Source of the DNA: Pelagibacterium nitratireducens
Lineage (GTDB): Bacteria; Pseudomonadota; Alphaproteobacteria; Rhizobiales; Devosiaceae
Direction of reading: 5' to 3'
DNA: 64,000 nt
NCBI RefSeq assembly: GCF_037044555.1
Contig: NZ_CP146275.1
Coordinates: forward strand, 2,770,501-2,834,500
The position numbers and the translations under genes are program-made. A model generated the notes under the pieces. It saw only the letters and a list, made by a program, of their open reading frames with translations. It searched no databases and was not told the origin of the DNA. This document shows, piece after piece, positions 8,154 through 18,387 of this stretch; the stretch's first letter is position 1, and each line of letters starts with the position of its first letter.

Positions 8154-9134
8154 TCAGTGTGCGACCGGCTTTTCCTTGCGGAACAGGGCCAGCACCGGCG
8201 CGATGGCGAACTCGGCAACCGGAATCAGGATGAATCCGATCACGAGGCCAAGGATGCCCGAGATAACGGCAATGGTAATCCAGTTGAGAGCGCCCGCAAT
8301 GGCGGGGACCGCGCCTTCCACCAAGTGAGCGACGTCTTCGATCCAGTGCTCAGGCCCGGCAAAGCCCATGCCCGCCAATCCGTGGACGATAATGCCACCG
8401 CCGACCCAGAGCATGGCGGCGGTGCCCACGATGGCAAGCCATTTGAGAAAGACGGGCATGCCCGCGACCAGCCCCCGGCCTATGGCACGGCCCAAACCGG
8501 TCTTGCCGTCCTTTGCCAGATAAAGCCCTACGTCGTCGGCTTTGACGATCAGGGCCACACCGCCATAAACGAGAATGGTCATGCCAAGGGCCACGACCAG
8601 AAGCACCAGCGCCTGGTTGACGACGTTGCCGGCCGGGATTTGCGCCAGTGCGATGGTCATGATTTCGGCGGACAGGATGAAATCGGTCTTGATTGCGCCG
8701 GCGACCTTTTCGGCCTCGAGCTTTTCGGCGTTGGCGGCGGACGGAACCACCTTTTTCTCGTGCTCGTGTGCCTGGTGTGGGAACGCCGCCTCATAGATTT
8801 TTTCGGCGCCTTCATAGCACAGATAGGCCCCGCCCAGCATCAGGAGGGGATTGATCATCCAGGGCAGAAAGGCGCTGAGCAGGAGGGCGGCAGGCAGGAG
8901 GAAGATCAGCTTGTTCTTGATCGAGCCCAGAGCGATCTTGCCGACGATTGGCAGTTCGCGCTCGGGTTTGAAGCCCTGGACGTATTTGGGCGTCACCGCG
9001 GCGTCGTCGATCATCGCCCCGGCCGCCTTGGCACCGGCTTTCATCGCCTGGCCGGCAATATCGTCGACCGAAGTCGCCGCCACCTTGGCGAGCGCGGCAA
9101 CATCATCGAGAAGGGCGAGTAGGCCGACGCTCAT
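8154..9134 (-). CDS. DUF808 family inner-membrane protein (YedI-like)
   Basis: A 326-residue integral membrane protein. The opening MSVGLLALLDDVAALAKVAA and the following DDIAGQAMKAGAKAAGAMIDD segment are the DUF808 signature. Several hydrophobic segments follow (about residues 75-105, 155-200, 230-260 and 275-305). Its molecular role is not known. It stands alone between rnhA (convergent) and glyS. Confidence 0.85.
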   Translation of the reverse strand: MSVGLLALLDDVAALAKVAATSVDDIAGQAMKAGAKAAGAMIDDAAVTPKYVQGFKPERELPIVGKIALGSIKNKLIFLLPAALLLSAFLPWMINPLLMLGGAYLCYEGAEKIYEAAFPHQAHEHEKKVVPSAANAEKLEAEKVAGAIKTDFILSAEIMTIALAQIPAGNVVNQALVLLVVALGMTILVYGGVALIVKADDVGLYLAKDGKTGLGRAIGRGLVAGMPVFLKWLAIVGTAAMLWVGGGIIVHGLAGMGFAGPEHWIEDVAHLVEGAVPAIAGALNWITIAVISGILGLVIGFILIPVAEFAIAPVLALFRKEKPVAH

Positions 9135-9186
9135 GTAATAAATCCCCTATGTGGCGTTCATAACTGCTTGGCCAGGCCGTGGTTCC

Positions 9187-11223
9187 CTAGCCTGCGACCT
9201 TACCGAAGTCAGCGACCAGATGCATCGTGTCGCGCAGGGACGCCAGAAGATTGAGGCGGTTGGCGCGGATGGCCGGATCGGGGTCGTTGACGAGGACGGA
9301 TTCGAAGAAGGCATCGACGGGGGTGCGGAGGGAGGCAAGCACCGAAATGGCGCCGGCGTAGTCGTCGTTTTCGAGGCGAGCGATCACGTCGGTGCGGGCC
9401 CGTGCGATGGCGGCCGCGAGGCTTTGTTCCTCGGGGGTGGAAAGCCTTGCAGCATCGATCGGGTCGGCATAGGCGCGGCCGTCCTTTTTCTCCTCGGCGG
9501 TGAGGATGTTGGCGGCGCGCTTGTAACCGGCCAGCAGAGCCTTGCCGTCTTCGGCAGCGAGGAGTGAGCCGAGCGCGTTTACGCGCGAGACGATTTGCAG
9601 GATGTCGTCGCTATCGGACGAGATCACGGCATCGACGAGATCGTGGCGGGTGCCGGAATCGCGGAGCGAGACCTTGAGGCGATCGTGGAAGAAGCTAAGC
9701 AAATCAACGTCGGACACGAAACGGCCGAGCGCAAGCCGCAGCCGATTGTCCACGATCAGCCGGATCACCCCGAGCGCGGCGCGGCGCAGAGCGTAGGGGT
9801 CCTTGCTGCCGGTCGGCTTTTCGTCGATGGACCAGAAGCCGGTCAGGATGTCGAGCTTGTCGGCGAGCGCCACCGCGATCGAAACCGGTTCGGTCGGCAC
9901 GCGATCGGAAGGGCCTAGCGGCTTGTAGTGTTCTTCGATGGCCGTCGCGACTTCGGGCTTTTCGCCCTGAGCAAGCGCGTAATAGCGGCCCATCAGGCCC
10001 TGGAGTTCGGGGAATTCGCCGACCATGCCGGTGGGCAGATCGGCCTTTGAGAGTTTTGCGGCGCGCTTGGCGTCTTCAACGTCGGCGCCGACCAGCGGGG
10101 CGATTTCGGCGGCGAGTTTTTCGATGCGGGCAACGCGGGCGGCCTGGGTGCCCAGCTTGGCGTGGAAGACGACATCTTCGAGCTTGGGAAGATTGTCGAG
10201 CAGCGGGGTCTCGAGATCGGTTTCGTAGAAGAATTTGGCATCGGACAGGCGGGCGCGGATGACGCGCTCATTGCCCGCAACGATGGTTTTACCGTCGTCC
10301 TCGGCGATGAGGTTCGATGTCAGGATGAACTTGTTGGCCAGTTTACCCGTCGAGGCGTCGCGCAGGCAGAAACATTTCTGGTTGGCGCGGATGGTGGCAA
10401 TGATGGCTTCTTCGGGCACCTTGAGAAAGGCTTCGTCGAACGACCCCATCATGACCACGGGCCATTCGACCAGTCCTGCGACTTCTTCGAGCAGGCCCTC
10501 ATCGACGATCAGGTCGAGCCCCTGGGCGAAGGCGAGCTGTTCAGCGTCGGTGCGAATGATCTGCTTGCGGCGGTCGATGTCGAGCACCACGCGGGCCTTT
10601 TCGAGCGCCTGCACGTAATCGTCAAAGCGGCGGACTTTTATGGCATCGGGTGCCATGAACCGGTGGCCGTAGGTGGTGTTGCCCGAGGTGACAGTGCCCA
10701 GTTCGAACTCGATAACGTCAGGCTCTTCCCCTTCGGGGCCGAAGGTTGCGGTGATGGCGCGCAGCGGGCGGACCCATTCAAGACGCCCTGTCCCCCAACG
10801 CATGGGCTTGCCCCAGGGGAAGGACTTGACCGTTGCGGGCAGAATGTCGCGCAAAATCTCGATGGCGGGGGCGCCCTTTTTCTCGATCACTGCGACGTAG
10901 AAATCGCCTTTTTTTTCGTCGGACTGGACCGTTGCCTGATCGATGCTCGACAGCCCGGCGGCGCGCAGGAAGCCATCGAGCGCCTGCTGGGGGGCGCCGA
11001 CCTTGGGGCCCTTGCGCTCTTCGCGCGTGTCGGGGGAAGCTGCGGGAAGGCCCGTTACCGTAAGCGCCAGGCGGCGCGGCGTGGCGAATGCGCCGGCGCT
11101 TTCATAGACAAGACCTTTTTCGACCAGAGCATCGGTTACGGACTTCTTGAGGTCCTCGGCGGCCCGGCGTTGGAGGCGCGCGGGAATTTCCTCGGAAAAG
11201 AGCTCAAGCAGCAATTCGGGCAT
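9187..11223 (-). CDS. glyS: Glycine-tRNA ligase beta subunit
   Basis: A 678-residue beta subunit of the tetrameric alpha2beta2 glycyl-tRNA synthetase. It has the typical start [16 protein letters not shown], the GHRF region, and a C-terminal anticodon-binding segment. ATG 11223 is chosen because homology begins at [11 protein letters not shown]; the frame is open upstream. The alpha subunit gene glyQ is 5.6 kb away on the other strand rather than adjacent, so the two cannot share an operon here. Confidence 0.95.
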   Translation of the reverse strand: MPELLLELFSEEIPARLQRRAAEDLKKSVTDALVEKGLVYESAGAFATPRRLALTVTGLPAASPDTREERKGPKVGAPQQALDGFLRAAGLSSIDQATVQSDEKKGDFYVAVIEKKGAPAIEILRDILPATVKSFPWGKPMRWGTGRLEWVRPLRAITATFGPEGEEPDVIEFELGTVTSGNTTYGHRFMAPDAIKVRRFDDYVQALEKARVVLDIDRRKQIIRTDAEQLAFAQGLDLIVDEGLLEEVAGLVEWPVVMMGSFDEAFLKVPEEAIIATIRANQKCFCLRDASTGKLANKFILTSNLIAEDDGKTIVAGNERVIRARLSDAKFFYETDLETPLLDNLPKLEDVVFHAKLGTQAARVARIEKLAAEIAPLVGADVEDAKRAAKLSKADLPTGMVGEFPELQGLMGRYYALAQGEKPEVATAIEEHYKPLGPSDRVPTEPVSIAVALADKLDILTGFWSIDEKPTGSKDPYALRRAALGVIRLIVDNRLRLALGRFVSDVDLLSFFHDRLKVSLRDSGTRHDLVDAVISSDSDDILQIVSRVNALGSLLAAEDGKALLAGYKRAANILTAEEKKDGRAYADPIDAARLSTPEEQSLAAAIARARTDVIARLENDDYAGAISVLASLRTPVDAFFESVLVNDPDPAIRANRLNLLASLRDTMHLVADFGKVAG

Positions 11224-11390
11224 AGTCGGGGTGCCTTGGGCGGGTCTTTGGGAATGTTGGCGAAGCGGTAGCAGGGGATGGGACGAAAGTCCATTGGGAG
11301 CGGCCATGGCCGCGCCGCAACACTGGGTTTTTGCGGTGCAAACGATATGCGGCAAGTTATGTCTCGCCGCATACTCTGGGGAATTTTCGC

Positions 11391-11756
11391 CTATGGCGTA
11401 CCGATCACCATGCGGTTGCCCTCGCTGTCGTGAAATTCGGCCACGGTTCGGCCGGGCTGCCAGGTGGGCTCGTGCGGTTCGGTGACAATCTCGACCCCCT
11501 TGACGCGGAGCGCCTCGATGGTGCCCGCCACGTCATCTGCAACGAACACCAGGACGGGCATCTCCGAGGGCGTGTCGTTCTCGCGACGGACAAAGTGCAG
11601 ATTGGTTTGCGTCCCGGGGAATTTGAGTTCGATCCACCGCCAGCCATCGGCGCCCATCGGGGCGTCCGCAGCCACTTCGCAACCGAGCCTTTCGGTATAG
11701 AACGCCTTGGCGCGATCCTGATCGCTGACCGGCAGTTCGGCAAACTGAATGTACAT
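11391..11756 (-). CDS. VOC (glyoxalase/bleomycin-resistance) family protein
   Basis: A 121-residue single-domain VOC protein. It shows the beta-alpha-beta-beta-beta pattern with [18 protein letters not shown] at the start and a closing [12 protein letters not shown], where Glu/His positions commonly bind a metal. The substrate is unknown. The gene lies 11 bases behind the alpha/beta hydrolase and should be cotranscribed with it under the TetR-type regulator. Confidence 0.85.
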   Translation of the reverse strand: MYIQFAELPVSDQDRAKAFYTERLGCEVAADAPMGADGWRWIELKFPGTQTNLHFVRRENDTPSEMPVLVFVADDVAGTIEALRVKGVEIVTEPHEPTWQPGRTVAEFHDSEGNRMVIGTP

Positions 11757-11767
11757 TGGCTATCTCC

Positions 11768-12730
11768 CTAATTGGCGCCGAGCGTCTGGTGCAAGGTTTC
11801 GGCGAATGCCTCGGCATGGGGTTCAAAGCCCGTATGATCGCCGGGGAATGTGACAGGAACAACGCCCAGCGCGTTCACGAGAGCCATGCTGAGTTCCTCG
11901 ATGGGGCTGCCCCTGGAATCCGCACCGATGCCGACAATCACCCGCGGCGCGCCAGCCTTGAGCGTTTCAACGTCAGGCGTGTAGTGCGAGAGCGGCAACA
12001 TGGCGTGGGCAAGCCAATATTCGAAATTGCCGCTGACACGCTCAAAGGTTTCGGCGGCCTCGGGCGACATATCGAAATCGGGCCCGGCGTCCGCTTCGGA
12101 GCTCTCGGACATGCCTGCGGCTCCAAAGAACATTCTCATGGCAGCCTCAACGCCCTCACTTTTGTAGGTCGCGTGAAGCGCCTCATCAAAGGCAATTGCC
12201 TCGGTGGGATCCTCGAGCAGCATCGTGGACGGAGGCTCGTGGGCGACAATCGCCTTGACCTTTTCGGGATAGCGTGCGGCGAGGTTGAGCCCGATATGGG
12301 CGCCGCCACTGGTCCCCATGACATAGGCTGTCCCCTGCCCCAGCGCGTCGATCAGCGCGGCAGCGTCGTCAGCCTGGATGTCAAGGTCGAGAGGCTGAAT
12401 GGCCCCATCGAATGTCGAGCGCGAATTGCCGCGTGGGTCGTAAGCGACAACGGTGTAGCGGTCCGCCAGCGCACGGGCGAGATCGGCAAAAACGCCGGCA
12501 TCCTGCGGCCCGCCGGGAATGATGAGAAGCATGGGGCCATGGCCCCAGCTTTCGTAATAGAGCGTCGCGCCCGGAACCTTCAGCGTGCCGGTCTTGGGGG
12601 ATTGGGTCATTGTCATCTCTGCTGTTGGTGTCATCGGAACTTCGGTGGATGGCGCCTGCGCCACGGCACCCTGCGGACTGATCAGGAGGCCCGTTCCAAA
12701 CAGAGTCGCCAATAATCCAAGCTTTCTCAT
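11768..12730 (-). CDS. Exported alpha/beta hydrolase
   Basis: A 320-residue protein with a signal peptide (about residues 1-24, ending AVAQA) and an alpha/beta hydrolase fold. The nucleophile is the Ser of GTSGGAH at about residue 143, the oxyanion region is IIPGGPQDAG, and the likely catalytic His is in FPGDHTGFEPH near the C-terminus. The substrate is unknown. It is the first gene of a two-gene operon divergent from a TetR-family regulator, with twin operators immediately upstream. An internal Met near residue 39 could be an alternative start giving a cytoplasmic form. Confidence 0.85.
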   Translation of the reverse strand: MRKLGLLATLFGTGLLISPQGAVAQAPSTEVPMTPTAEMTMTQSPKTGTLKVPGATLYYESWGHGPMLLIIPGGPQDAGVFADLARALADRYTVVAYDPRGNSRSTFDGAIQPLDLDIQADDAAALIDALGQGTAYVMGTSGGAHIGLNLAARYPEKVKAIVAHEPPSTMLLEDPTEAIAFDEALHATYKSEGVEAAMRMFFGAAGMSESSEADAGPDFDMSPEAAETFERVSGNFEYWLAHAMLPLSHYTPDVETLKAGAPRVIVGIGADSRGSPIEELSMALVNALGVVPVTFPGDHTGFEPHAEAFAETLHQTLGAN

Positions 12731-12744
12731 TTCATGATCTCCTA

Positions 12745-12798
12745 GAACTAGACCGTCCAGTACTACAAGGCTTGCAAAGAACTAGACTGTCCAGTACT
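12745..12798. promoter_or_regulatory. Twin operator for the divergent TetR-type regulator
   Basis: Two 20-base direct copies, at 12745-12764 and 12779-12798, differ at one base. Each holds an imperfect palindrome ACTAGAC-N-GTCCAGT, and the copies are 34 bases apart. They occupy the short gap between the divergent alpha/beta hydrolase and tetR genes, the expected place for autoregulation plus repression of the hydrolase operon. Confidence 0.8.
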
Positions 12799-12838
12799 GT
12801 ACTGTCAATCACAAACTGATTTGGATGGCCGAGACACG

Positions 12839-13489
12839 ATGCCAAAGGCGGAAACGAATTCAGGAACGGCTATCGAGACGGCGCCCCGTTCGGCGCGCAA
12901 GCGGCAGGCAATCCTTGAAGCGGCGACCGAGATATTTCTTATCAACGGCTATCTCGGGACCAATATGGACGAGATCGCAGCGCGCTCGGCAGTATCAAAA
13001 CAGACCGTCTATAAGCACTTTTCCTCAAAGGAGGCCCTGTTCATTGAGATCGTGTCTTCGCTGACCGACAGGACGGGCGACCGCGTCCATGGAGACGCAC
13101 CGCCGGTCGATCCAGAGAACCTGGCGGCTTATCTGGAGGAATATGCCTTTCGCCAGCTCTATATCGTGCTCAACCCACGCATCATGCAACTGCGGCGGCT
13201 GGTGATCGGCGAAGTGCCGAGGTTTCCCGAATTGGCGCGCGTTCTTTACGAACGCGGGCCACTGCGGGCGATTGGAATCCTTGCCAACCTGTTCGAGTCA
13301 CTTAAGGCGCAGGGACTATTGAGGTTTGACGATTCGATGGTTGCGGCGTCGCATTTCAACTGGCTGGTGATGTCGACCCCGCTCAACCAGGCGATGCTCT
13401 TGGGCGACGACGCCATTCCCGACTCCGAAGCGCTGCGCAAGGAAGCACGTGATGGCGTCAGAGTCTTTCTCGCAGCATATGGGCGATAA
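12839..13489 (+). CDS. TetR/AcrR family transcriptional regulator
   Basis: A 216-residue DNA-binding protein. The N-terminal helix-turn-helix is clear: ILEAATEIFLINGYLGTN, then MDEIAARSAVSKQTVYKHF at about residues 45-63. The C-terminal half is a ligand-binding domain with conserved NPRIMQLRRLVIGE. ATG 12839 is preferred over TTG 12821. It is divergent from the hydrolase-VOC pair and likely represses that pair and itself through the operators at 12745-12798. Confidence 0.9.
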   Translation: MPKAETNSGTAIETAPRSARKRQAILEAATEIFLINGYLGTNMDEIAARSAVSKQTVYKHFSSKEALFIEIVSSLTDRTGDRVHGDAPPVDPENLAAYLEEYAFRQLYIVLNPRIMQLRRLVIGEVPRFPELARVLYERGPLRAIGILANLFESLKAQGLLRFDDSMVAASHFNWLVMSTPLNQAMLLGDDAIPDSEALRKEARDGVRVFLAAYGR

Positions 13490-13572
13490 AGAGCCCAGAT
13501 AAGCCAACGACCGGTCGTGATCTGCCGCGATTGTGCGTGGTCAGCGCTGACGCCGCGATCTGACCCCGAAAG

Positions 13573-14592
13573 TCAGTACGCGCGCGCGGTGCAGAATTCG
13601 GGGACGCCGAACAGGATGTCGCGTTCGACAGTCTGGGGGATGTTGGCAAGGGCGGCGCGGGCCGCTTCGGCGTGGCGTTCGGCTTTGGCCATGGTCTGGG
13701 CCAATGTATCGTGACGCGCGAAAATGGCCAGGATATCGGCCAGTTCGGTTTCCCCGGATTGAGGATTTCCCAGAGCCTTTCCGATCGTCTCGCGCTCGGC
13801 TTCGCTGCCGGCCTGCAGGGCGAGGATGATGGGCAAGGTCATTTTGCCTTCACGCAGATCGTCGCCGGTGTTCTTGCCCAGAGCGCCTTGCGCGCCGCCG
13901 TAATCGAGAACGTCATCGACAAGCTGGAAGGCCATGCCCAATTCACGGCCATAGGCGGCGAGCGCCTTGCGGGAGACTGTGTCGGCACCACCGGCCATCG
14001 CGCCCACTTCGGTGGCCGCTTCAAAGAGCGTGGCGGTCTTGGCGTGGATGATCTTTTCGTAATCGTCGGGCGTGGTGGACAGATCGCCGGCCTTGGCAAG
14101 CTGGAACACTTCGCCCTCGGCAATGACCGCTGCAGCACGCGAGAGCACGCCGAGCGCATCGATGTCGCGCGATTCCACCATCATCAAAAATGCCTGACCG
14201 AGCAGGAAATCGCCCACCAGAACCGATGCCTGATTGCCCCAGATCGTGCGCGCGGCAGGGCGGCCGCGGCGCATGTCGCTTTCGTCGACCACATCGTCGT
14301 GGAGCAGCGTTGCGTTGTGCATAAATTCGACGGCGGCGGCAAAGCGGATTTCATTGCCGCCGGCCCGGCCGAACAGCGCGGACGCGGCGAGCGTAAGCAT
14401 GGGGCGCAGGCGCTTGCCGCCGGCATCGATGAGATGGTTGGCGACTTCAGGGACCATATCGACGGGGCTGTCGGAGCGCGACAGGATGAGGCGGTTGACG
14501 GCCTCCATGCCATCCCCGGTCGCAGCCATCAGATCGTCGATTACCGCCGAGGCGTCGGCAAGAGGTCTCGGCGCCAGATTTTCAACCGCCAT
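13573..14592 (-). CDS. ispB: Polyprenyl diphosphate synthase (octaprenyl type)
   Basis: A 339-residue trans-prenyltransferase that extends FPP with IPP units to make the ubiquinone side chain. First and second aspartate-rich motifs are present (LLHDDVVDESDMRRG at about residue 97 and FQLVDDVLDYGG at about 222), with GGKRLRP upstream. Chain length cannot be fixed from sequence; octaprenyl to decaprenyl are all possible (decaprenyl being common in Alphaproteobacteria). The gene is divergent from the trmN6-like gene. Confidence 0.9.
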   Translation of the reverse strand: MAVENLAPRPLADASAVIDDLMAATGDGMEAVNRLILSRSDSPVDMVPEVANHLIDAGGKRLRPMLTLAASALFGRAGGNEIRFAAAVEFMHNATLLHDDVVDESDMRRGRPAARTIWGNQASVLVGDFLLGQAFLMMVESRDIDALGVLSRAAAVIAEGEVFQLAKAGDLSTTPDDYEKIIHAKTATLFEAATEVGAMAGGADTVSRKALAAYGRELGMAFQLVDDVLDYGGAQGALGKNTGDDLREGKMTLPIILALQAGSEAERETIGKALGNPQSGETELADILAIFARHDTLAQTMAKAERHAEAARAALANIPQTVERDILFGVPEFCTARAY

Positions 14593-14634
14593 TGACGTTC
14601 AAACTCCCCAAGGAGGCCATTGCCCTCCCGATAC

Positions 14635-14745
14635 AGTGCTTTTCAAGGCGATCCGGTTCCGCGAAAAGGGAACCGGGAGCCCACTTGTTTGTTACCGCGC
14701 TTCCGGACCGAATATGGAATACCCACTTATTACCGAAACACTCTA
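14635..14745. repeat. Dispersed mosaic palindromic repeat, copy E (diverged)
   Basis: It fills the gap between ispB and the trmN6-like gene. It contains the stem CCGGTTCC/GGAACCGG around 14653-14677, the core CGCGCTTCCGGACCG at 14696-14710, and ends in CTCTA. This is the same order of modules as copies B-D but with more substitutions. Confidence 0.6.
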
Positions 14746-14812
14746 TTGTCAGCCCCGCGCCGCAAGAGTGAAATTCCACTTTGGCCTGAACACCAACCCG
14801 GACCTTGTGCCC

Positions 14813-15601
14813 ATGTCGGTAAACCAGCCGCCCGAATTTGTAAAACGCCAACAGCAGGATGCCGACGCGTTTCTGGGCGGCAAATTGTCCATAACCCAGC
14901 CCGAAAAGGGATTTCGGGCCGGGTTGGACTCGGTGCTCTTGGGCGCCAGCCTGCCCCAGGGTGCGCGCCAATTGCTCGATCTGGGGGCAGGTGCAGGCGT
15001 GGCGGGACTGTGTGCGCTGGCCCACAATGATGGACTGGAGGCGACGCTTGTCGAAAACAACGCCGACATGGCGATGCTGGCTGCCGCCAATGTAGAGGCC
15101 AATGGCTTTGCCGAACGCGCAACAATTCTGAAAATCAGCGCCACGGCGACCGGAGCCGAACGCAAGGCATTGGGGTTGGGCACCGACAAGTTCGATGTGG
15201 TGATTGCCAATCCTCCGTTTTTCGACGCGGGCACCCATGCGCCCGACCCGGCGCGAGCGGCGGCGCGGCATACAGACGGGGAGGTTTCGGGCTGGGTAAG
15301 GACCGCGGTTTCGTGCGCCCATGCAAAGGGCGAAGTGATCTTTATCCATTTGGCGCAGGCCCTGCCCCAGCTTCTTGCAGCGTTCAATTCGCGCATGGGC
15401 GCCATTGCCGTTCTGCCCATAGCGCCGCGCCCCGGCATGGCAGCGACCCGGGTGCTGGTCAGGGGGTGCAAGGGCAGCAACGCTCCAATGGCGCTGTTGC
15501 CGCCATTGATCGTGCATGGGGAGACGGGCAACGGTTTTTCCGAGCCGGTGCGATCGATCCTGCGCGGCGAGGCGCGGTTGGACTGGCACGACGGCAAATG
15601 A
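14813..15601 (+). CDS. SAM-dependent methyltransferase, TrmN6/YfiC-like
   Basis: A 262-residue protein with a class I methyltransferase fold. The SAM-binding motif LLDLGAGAGVAGL is at about residue 57 and the NPPF adenine-N6 motif (VIANPPFF) at about 131. This resembles tRNA1(Val) A37-N6 methylases. ATG 14813 is the most probable start; the open frame extends upstream through repeat copy E. It is followed by sppA after 58 bases. Confidence 0.8.
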   Translation: MSVNQPPEFVKRQQQDADAFLGGKLSITQPEKGFRAGLDSVLLGASLPQGARQLLDLGAGAGVAGLCALAHNDGLEATLVENNADMAMLAAANVEANGFAERATILKISATATGAERKALGLGTDKFDVVIANPPFFDAGTHAPDPARAAARHTDGEVSGWVRTAVSCAHAKGEVIFIHLAQALPQLLAAFNSRMGAIAVLPIAPRPGMAATRVLVRGCKGSNAPMALLPPLIVHGETGNGFSEPVRSILRGEARLDWHDGK

Positions 15602-15659
15602 ATGCCTAAATGAGAGCCAAGGCGTTCGCCAAGAGCCCATTTCCAAAAGGGAGACAAAG

Positions 15660-16523
15660 ATGACCGCATTTTCCGACGGCCAGATCGAGGCTCCCAAGCG
15701 TCCCTGGTACAAAAGGTTTTTCGGCAATCGCGGGCCGGTTATCCCCGTTGTCCGGCTGCAGGGGGTCATCTCGCAGGATCTCAAGCCGGGCCGGCTCAAC
15801 ATCGCCTCGGTGGCGCCGCTTCTGGAAAAAGCGTTCAAGATCAAGAAAGCGCCGGTGGTGGCGATCGTGGTCAATTCGCCGGGCGGATCGCCCGTGCAAT
15901 CGCGCCTGATTGCCCAGCGCATCCGGCAATTGGCCGACCATCATGAAAAAAGGGTTCTGGTGTTTGTCGAGGACGCGGCGGCATCGGGCGGGTATTTCAT
16001 TGCCTCGGCGGGCGACGAGATCATTGCCGACCCCTCCTCGCTGGTGGGATCGATCGGGGTGGTCATGGCCAGCTTCGGGTTTGTCGATGCGATCGCCAAG
16101 CTGGGCATCGACCGGCGCCTCTATACGGCGGGCAAGAACAAATCGACGCTCGATCCCTTCCTGCCCGAAAAGCCCGAGGACGTCGCGCGCATCAAGCAGC
16201 TGGAGCTCGATATCCACGAGGTGTTTATCGACCATGTGAAATCGCGGCGGGCTTCCAAGATCACTCTGGCCGACGACGAGATTTATACCGGCGAGTTCTG
16301 GACGGCGAAACGCGGGCTGGCGATGGGGCTCGTTGACAGCCTGGGTGACCTGCACGGCACGTTGCGTGAGCGGTTTGGCAAGGAGGTGACGATCAAATCG
16401 ATTGCACCAAAGAAGAGCCTGCTGCAATTGCCCAATTTCGGGCTATCGGCGGGCGGAGATGTCGCCGGGGATGTGATGGCAAAGATCGAGGACCGGGAAG
16501 CCTGGTCGCGGCTGGGGTTGTAA
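15660..16523 (+). CDS. S49 family serine peptidase (SppA/SohB-like)
   Basis: A 287-residue protease of the signal peptide peptidase family. The nucleophile Ser is in EDAAASGGYFIASA at about residue 114, and the general-base Lys is in TAGKNKSTLDPF at about 165. It is the short, single-domain form. No strong N-terminal transmembrane segment is visible, so a peripheral location is possible. The ATG is preceded by AAAAGGGAGA. Confidence 0.88.
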   Translation: MTAFSDGQIEAPKRPWYKRFFGNRGPVIPVVRLQGVISQDLKPGRLNIASVAPLLEKAFKIKKAPVVAIVVNSPGGSPVQSRLIAQRIRQLADHHEKRVLVFVEDAAASGGYFIASAGDEIIADPSSLVGSIGVVMASFGFVDAIAKLGIDRRLYTAGKNKSTLDPFLPEKPEDVARIKQLELDIHEVFIDHVKSRRASKITLADDEIYTGEFWTAKRGLAMGLVDSLGDLHGTLRERFGKEVTIKSIAPKKSLLQLPNFGLSAGGDVAGDVMAKIEDREAWSRLGL

Positions 16524-16525
16524 CC

Positions 16526-16747
16526 ATGGGAATATCGACACTCGTCACCATTCTGCTGGCGCTGCTGATCGGGATCGGGCTGCGCTCGATCGTACGGGAC
16601 TGGCGCAAGAAATTCGCCGAGGACGACTCGCGCGCTCAGGAAAAACGCAAGGCCCAGATCGAGCGCAACAAGGCCGAGCTGAAATCGGGAGGCGTGGTGA
16701 CGCTGGAGCGCGGCGAAGACGGGGTTTATCGCCCGGGCAAGGAATAG
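16526..16747 (+). CDS. Small membrane protein of unknown function
   Basis: A 73-residue protein with one hydrophobic helix at about residues 4-19 followed by a highly charged, Lys/Glu-rich cytoplasmic tail. The ATG is 2 bases after the sppA stop, so translation is probably coupled and a role near that protease is possible. Function not recognised. Confidence 0.75.
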   Translation: MGISTLVTILLALLIGIGLRSIVRDWRKKFAEDDSRAQEKRKAQIERNKAELKSGGVVTLERGEDGVYRPGKE

Positions 16748-16823
16748 CCTGTCGCGCTTGACCTTGGATGGCGGCACAACTACGGTCGCGCCGCTTTCAA
16801 CAACGGCGTTATCCGGAACAAAT

Positions 16824-17762
16824 ATGGCTGAGCTGCACAAGCCCCACATGGACCCCAGAAATTCGTTTCAGGGCCTGATCCTGACCCTGCAGAATTTCTG
16901 GGCCGATCAGGGCTGTGTGATCCTGCAGCCCTATGACATGCAGATGGGCGCGGGAACGTTTCACACCGCGACCACCCTGCGGGCGCTGGGGCCGAAACCG
17001 TGGAACGCGGCTTATGTGCAGCCATCACGCCGGCCGACCGACGGGCGCTATGGGGAAAATCCCAATCGGCTGCAGCACTATTATCAGTTCCAGGTGATCT
17101 TAAAGCCCTCCCCCGCCAATATTCAGGAGCTCTACCTTCAATCGCTGGCCGCCATCGGGCTGGACGCGAAGCTGCACGATATCCGCTTTGTCGAGGATGA
17201 CTGGGAAAGCCCGACGCTGGGGGCATGGGGGCTGGGCTGGGAGTGCTGGTGCGACGGGATGGAGGTTTCCCAGTTCACCTATTTCCAGCAGGTCGCGGGC
17301 TTTGAATGCTCTCCCGTTCCCGGGGAAATCACCTATGGGCTGGAACGGCTGGCGATGTATGTGCAGGGGGTCGAGAACGTTTACGATCTCAACTTCAACG
17401 GACGCGAAGGCGATCAGAAGGTCACCTATGGCGAGGTGTTCCTGCAAAACGAGCAGGAATTTTCCAAATACAATTTCGAGGCGGCCGATACCGAAATGCT
17501 GTTTCGGCATTTCAAGGATGCCGAGGACGAGTGCAAGGCCATCCTTGCGGCAGGTCAGGATGGTGAGCGCCAGACCATGGCCGTGCCAGCCTATGAGCAG
17601 GTCATCAAGGCCAGCCACAATTTCAACCTGCTCGACGCGCGCGGGGTGATTTCGGTGACCGAGCGCCAAAGCTATATCCTGCGCATTCGCGAGTTGGCCA
17701 AGGCGTGCGGTGCGGCGTGGCTGCAAACGGCCGGCGGCGGGGCGACCGGCGCCGATAAGTGA
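16824..17762 (+). CDS. glyQ: Glycine-tRNA ligase alpha subunit
   Basis: A 312-residue catalytic class II synthetase subunit. Motifs seen include [19 protein letters not shown] at the start, [20 protein letters not shown] (motif 2 region) and [13 protein letters not shown] (motif 3). It charges tRNA-Gly together with GlyS. ATG 16824 gives the usual family start. It is separated from glyS and follows the sppA pair at 76 bases. Confidence 0.95.
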   Translation: MAELHKPHMDPRNSFQGLILTLQNFWADQGCVILQPYDMQMGAGTFHTATTLRALGPKPWNAAYVQPSRRPTDGRYGENPNRLQHYYQFQVILKPSPANIQELYLQSLAAIGLDAKLHDIRFVEDDWESPTLGAWGLGWECWCDGMEVSQFTYFQQVAGFECSPVPGEITYGLERLAMYVQGVENVYDLNFNGREGDQKVTYGEVFLQNEQEFSKYNFEAADTEMLFRHFKDAEDECKAILAAGQDGERQTMAVPAYEQVIKASHNFNLLDARGVISVTERQSYILRIRELAKACGAAWLQTAGGGATGADK

Positions 17763-17824
17763 TTGATATAGCCCATTAATGGTGCCACTCTGGCCGCAAC
17801 CATGCGGCAGGAGGGAAGCGGCAG

Positions 17825-18382
17825 ATGGAATGGGTGATCCTGATACTGGTCGTGGCCGTTCTCGGCTATGCGATCTATGTCTACAACAATCTGATCCGCA
17901 ATCGGCAGCTGGTGGAAGAGGGCTGGTCGGGCATCGACGTGCAGCTCAAGCGCCGCGCCGATCTCATTCCCAACATGCTCGAAACGGTCAAGGGCTATAT
18001 GGCCCATGAACGCGAGACGCTGCAGGCGGTGACCGATGCGCGCGCGGCCGTGCAGGCGGCACAGAACGCTTCGCCCGGCGAACGCGGACAGGCGGAGGGG
18101 CTTCTTTCGGGGGCTTTGGGGCGGCTTTTTGCGGTGGCCGAGGCCTATCCCGACCTCAAGGCCAACACCAATTTCCTTGAGTTCCAGACGGCGCTGCAGA
18201 CTGTGGAAGACGAGATCCAGCTTTCGCGGCGTTATTACAACGGGGCCGTGCGCAATCTCAACATCGCCGTGGAATCGTTTCCTTCCAACATCGTTGCCAA
18301 TGCCTTCAAATTCGAAAAGGCCGAGTATTTCGAGCTGGAGAACGAGGCGGACCGGGCGGTGCCGCAGGTCAAGTTCCAGTAA
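17825..18382 (+). CDS. lemA: LemA family protein
   Basis: A 185-residue protein with a short N-terminal membrane anchor (about residues 3-20) and a helical LemA domain: YNNLIRNRQLVEEGWSGIDVQL and KRRADLIPNMLETVKGY are diagnostic, as is the NFLEFQTALQTVEDEI helix. The cellular role is poorly known. The ribosome binding site GCAGGAGGGA precedes the ATG. It sits 5 bases upstream of the DUF2207 gene, a pairing often seen in bacteria. Confidence 0.92.
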   Translation: MEWVILILVVAVLGYAIYVYNNLIRNRQLVEEGWSGIDVQLKRRADLIPNMLETVKGYMAHERETLQAVTDARAAVQAAQNASPGERGQAEGLLSGALGRLFAVAEAYPDLKANTNFLEFQTALQTVEDEIQLSRRYYNGAVRNLNIAVESFPSNIVANAFKFEKAEYFELENEADRAVPQVKFQ

Positions 18383-18387
18383 GGCCG

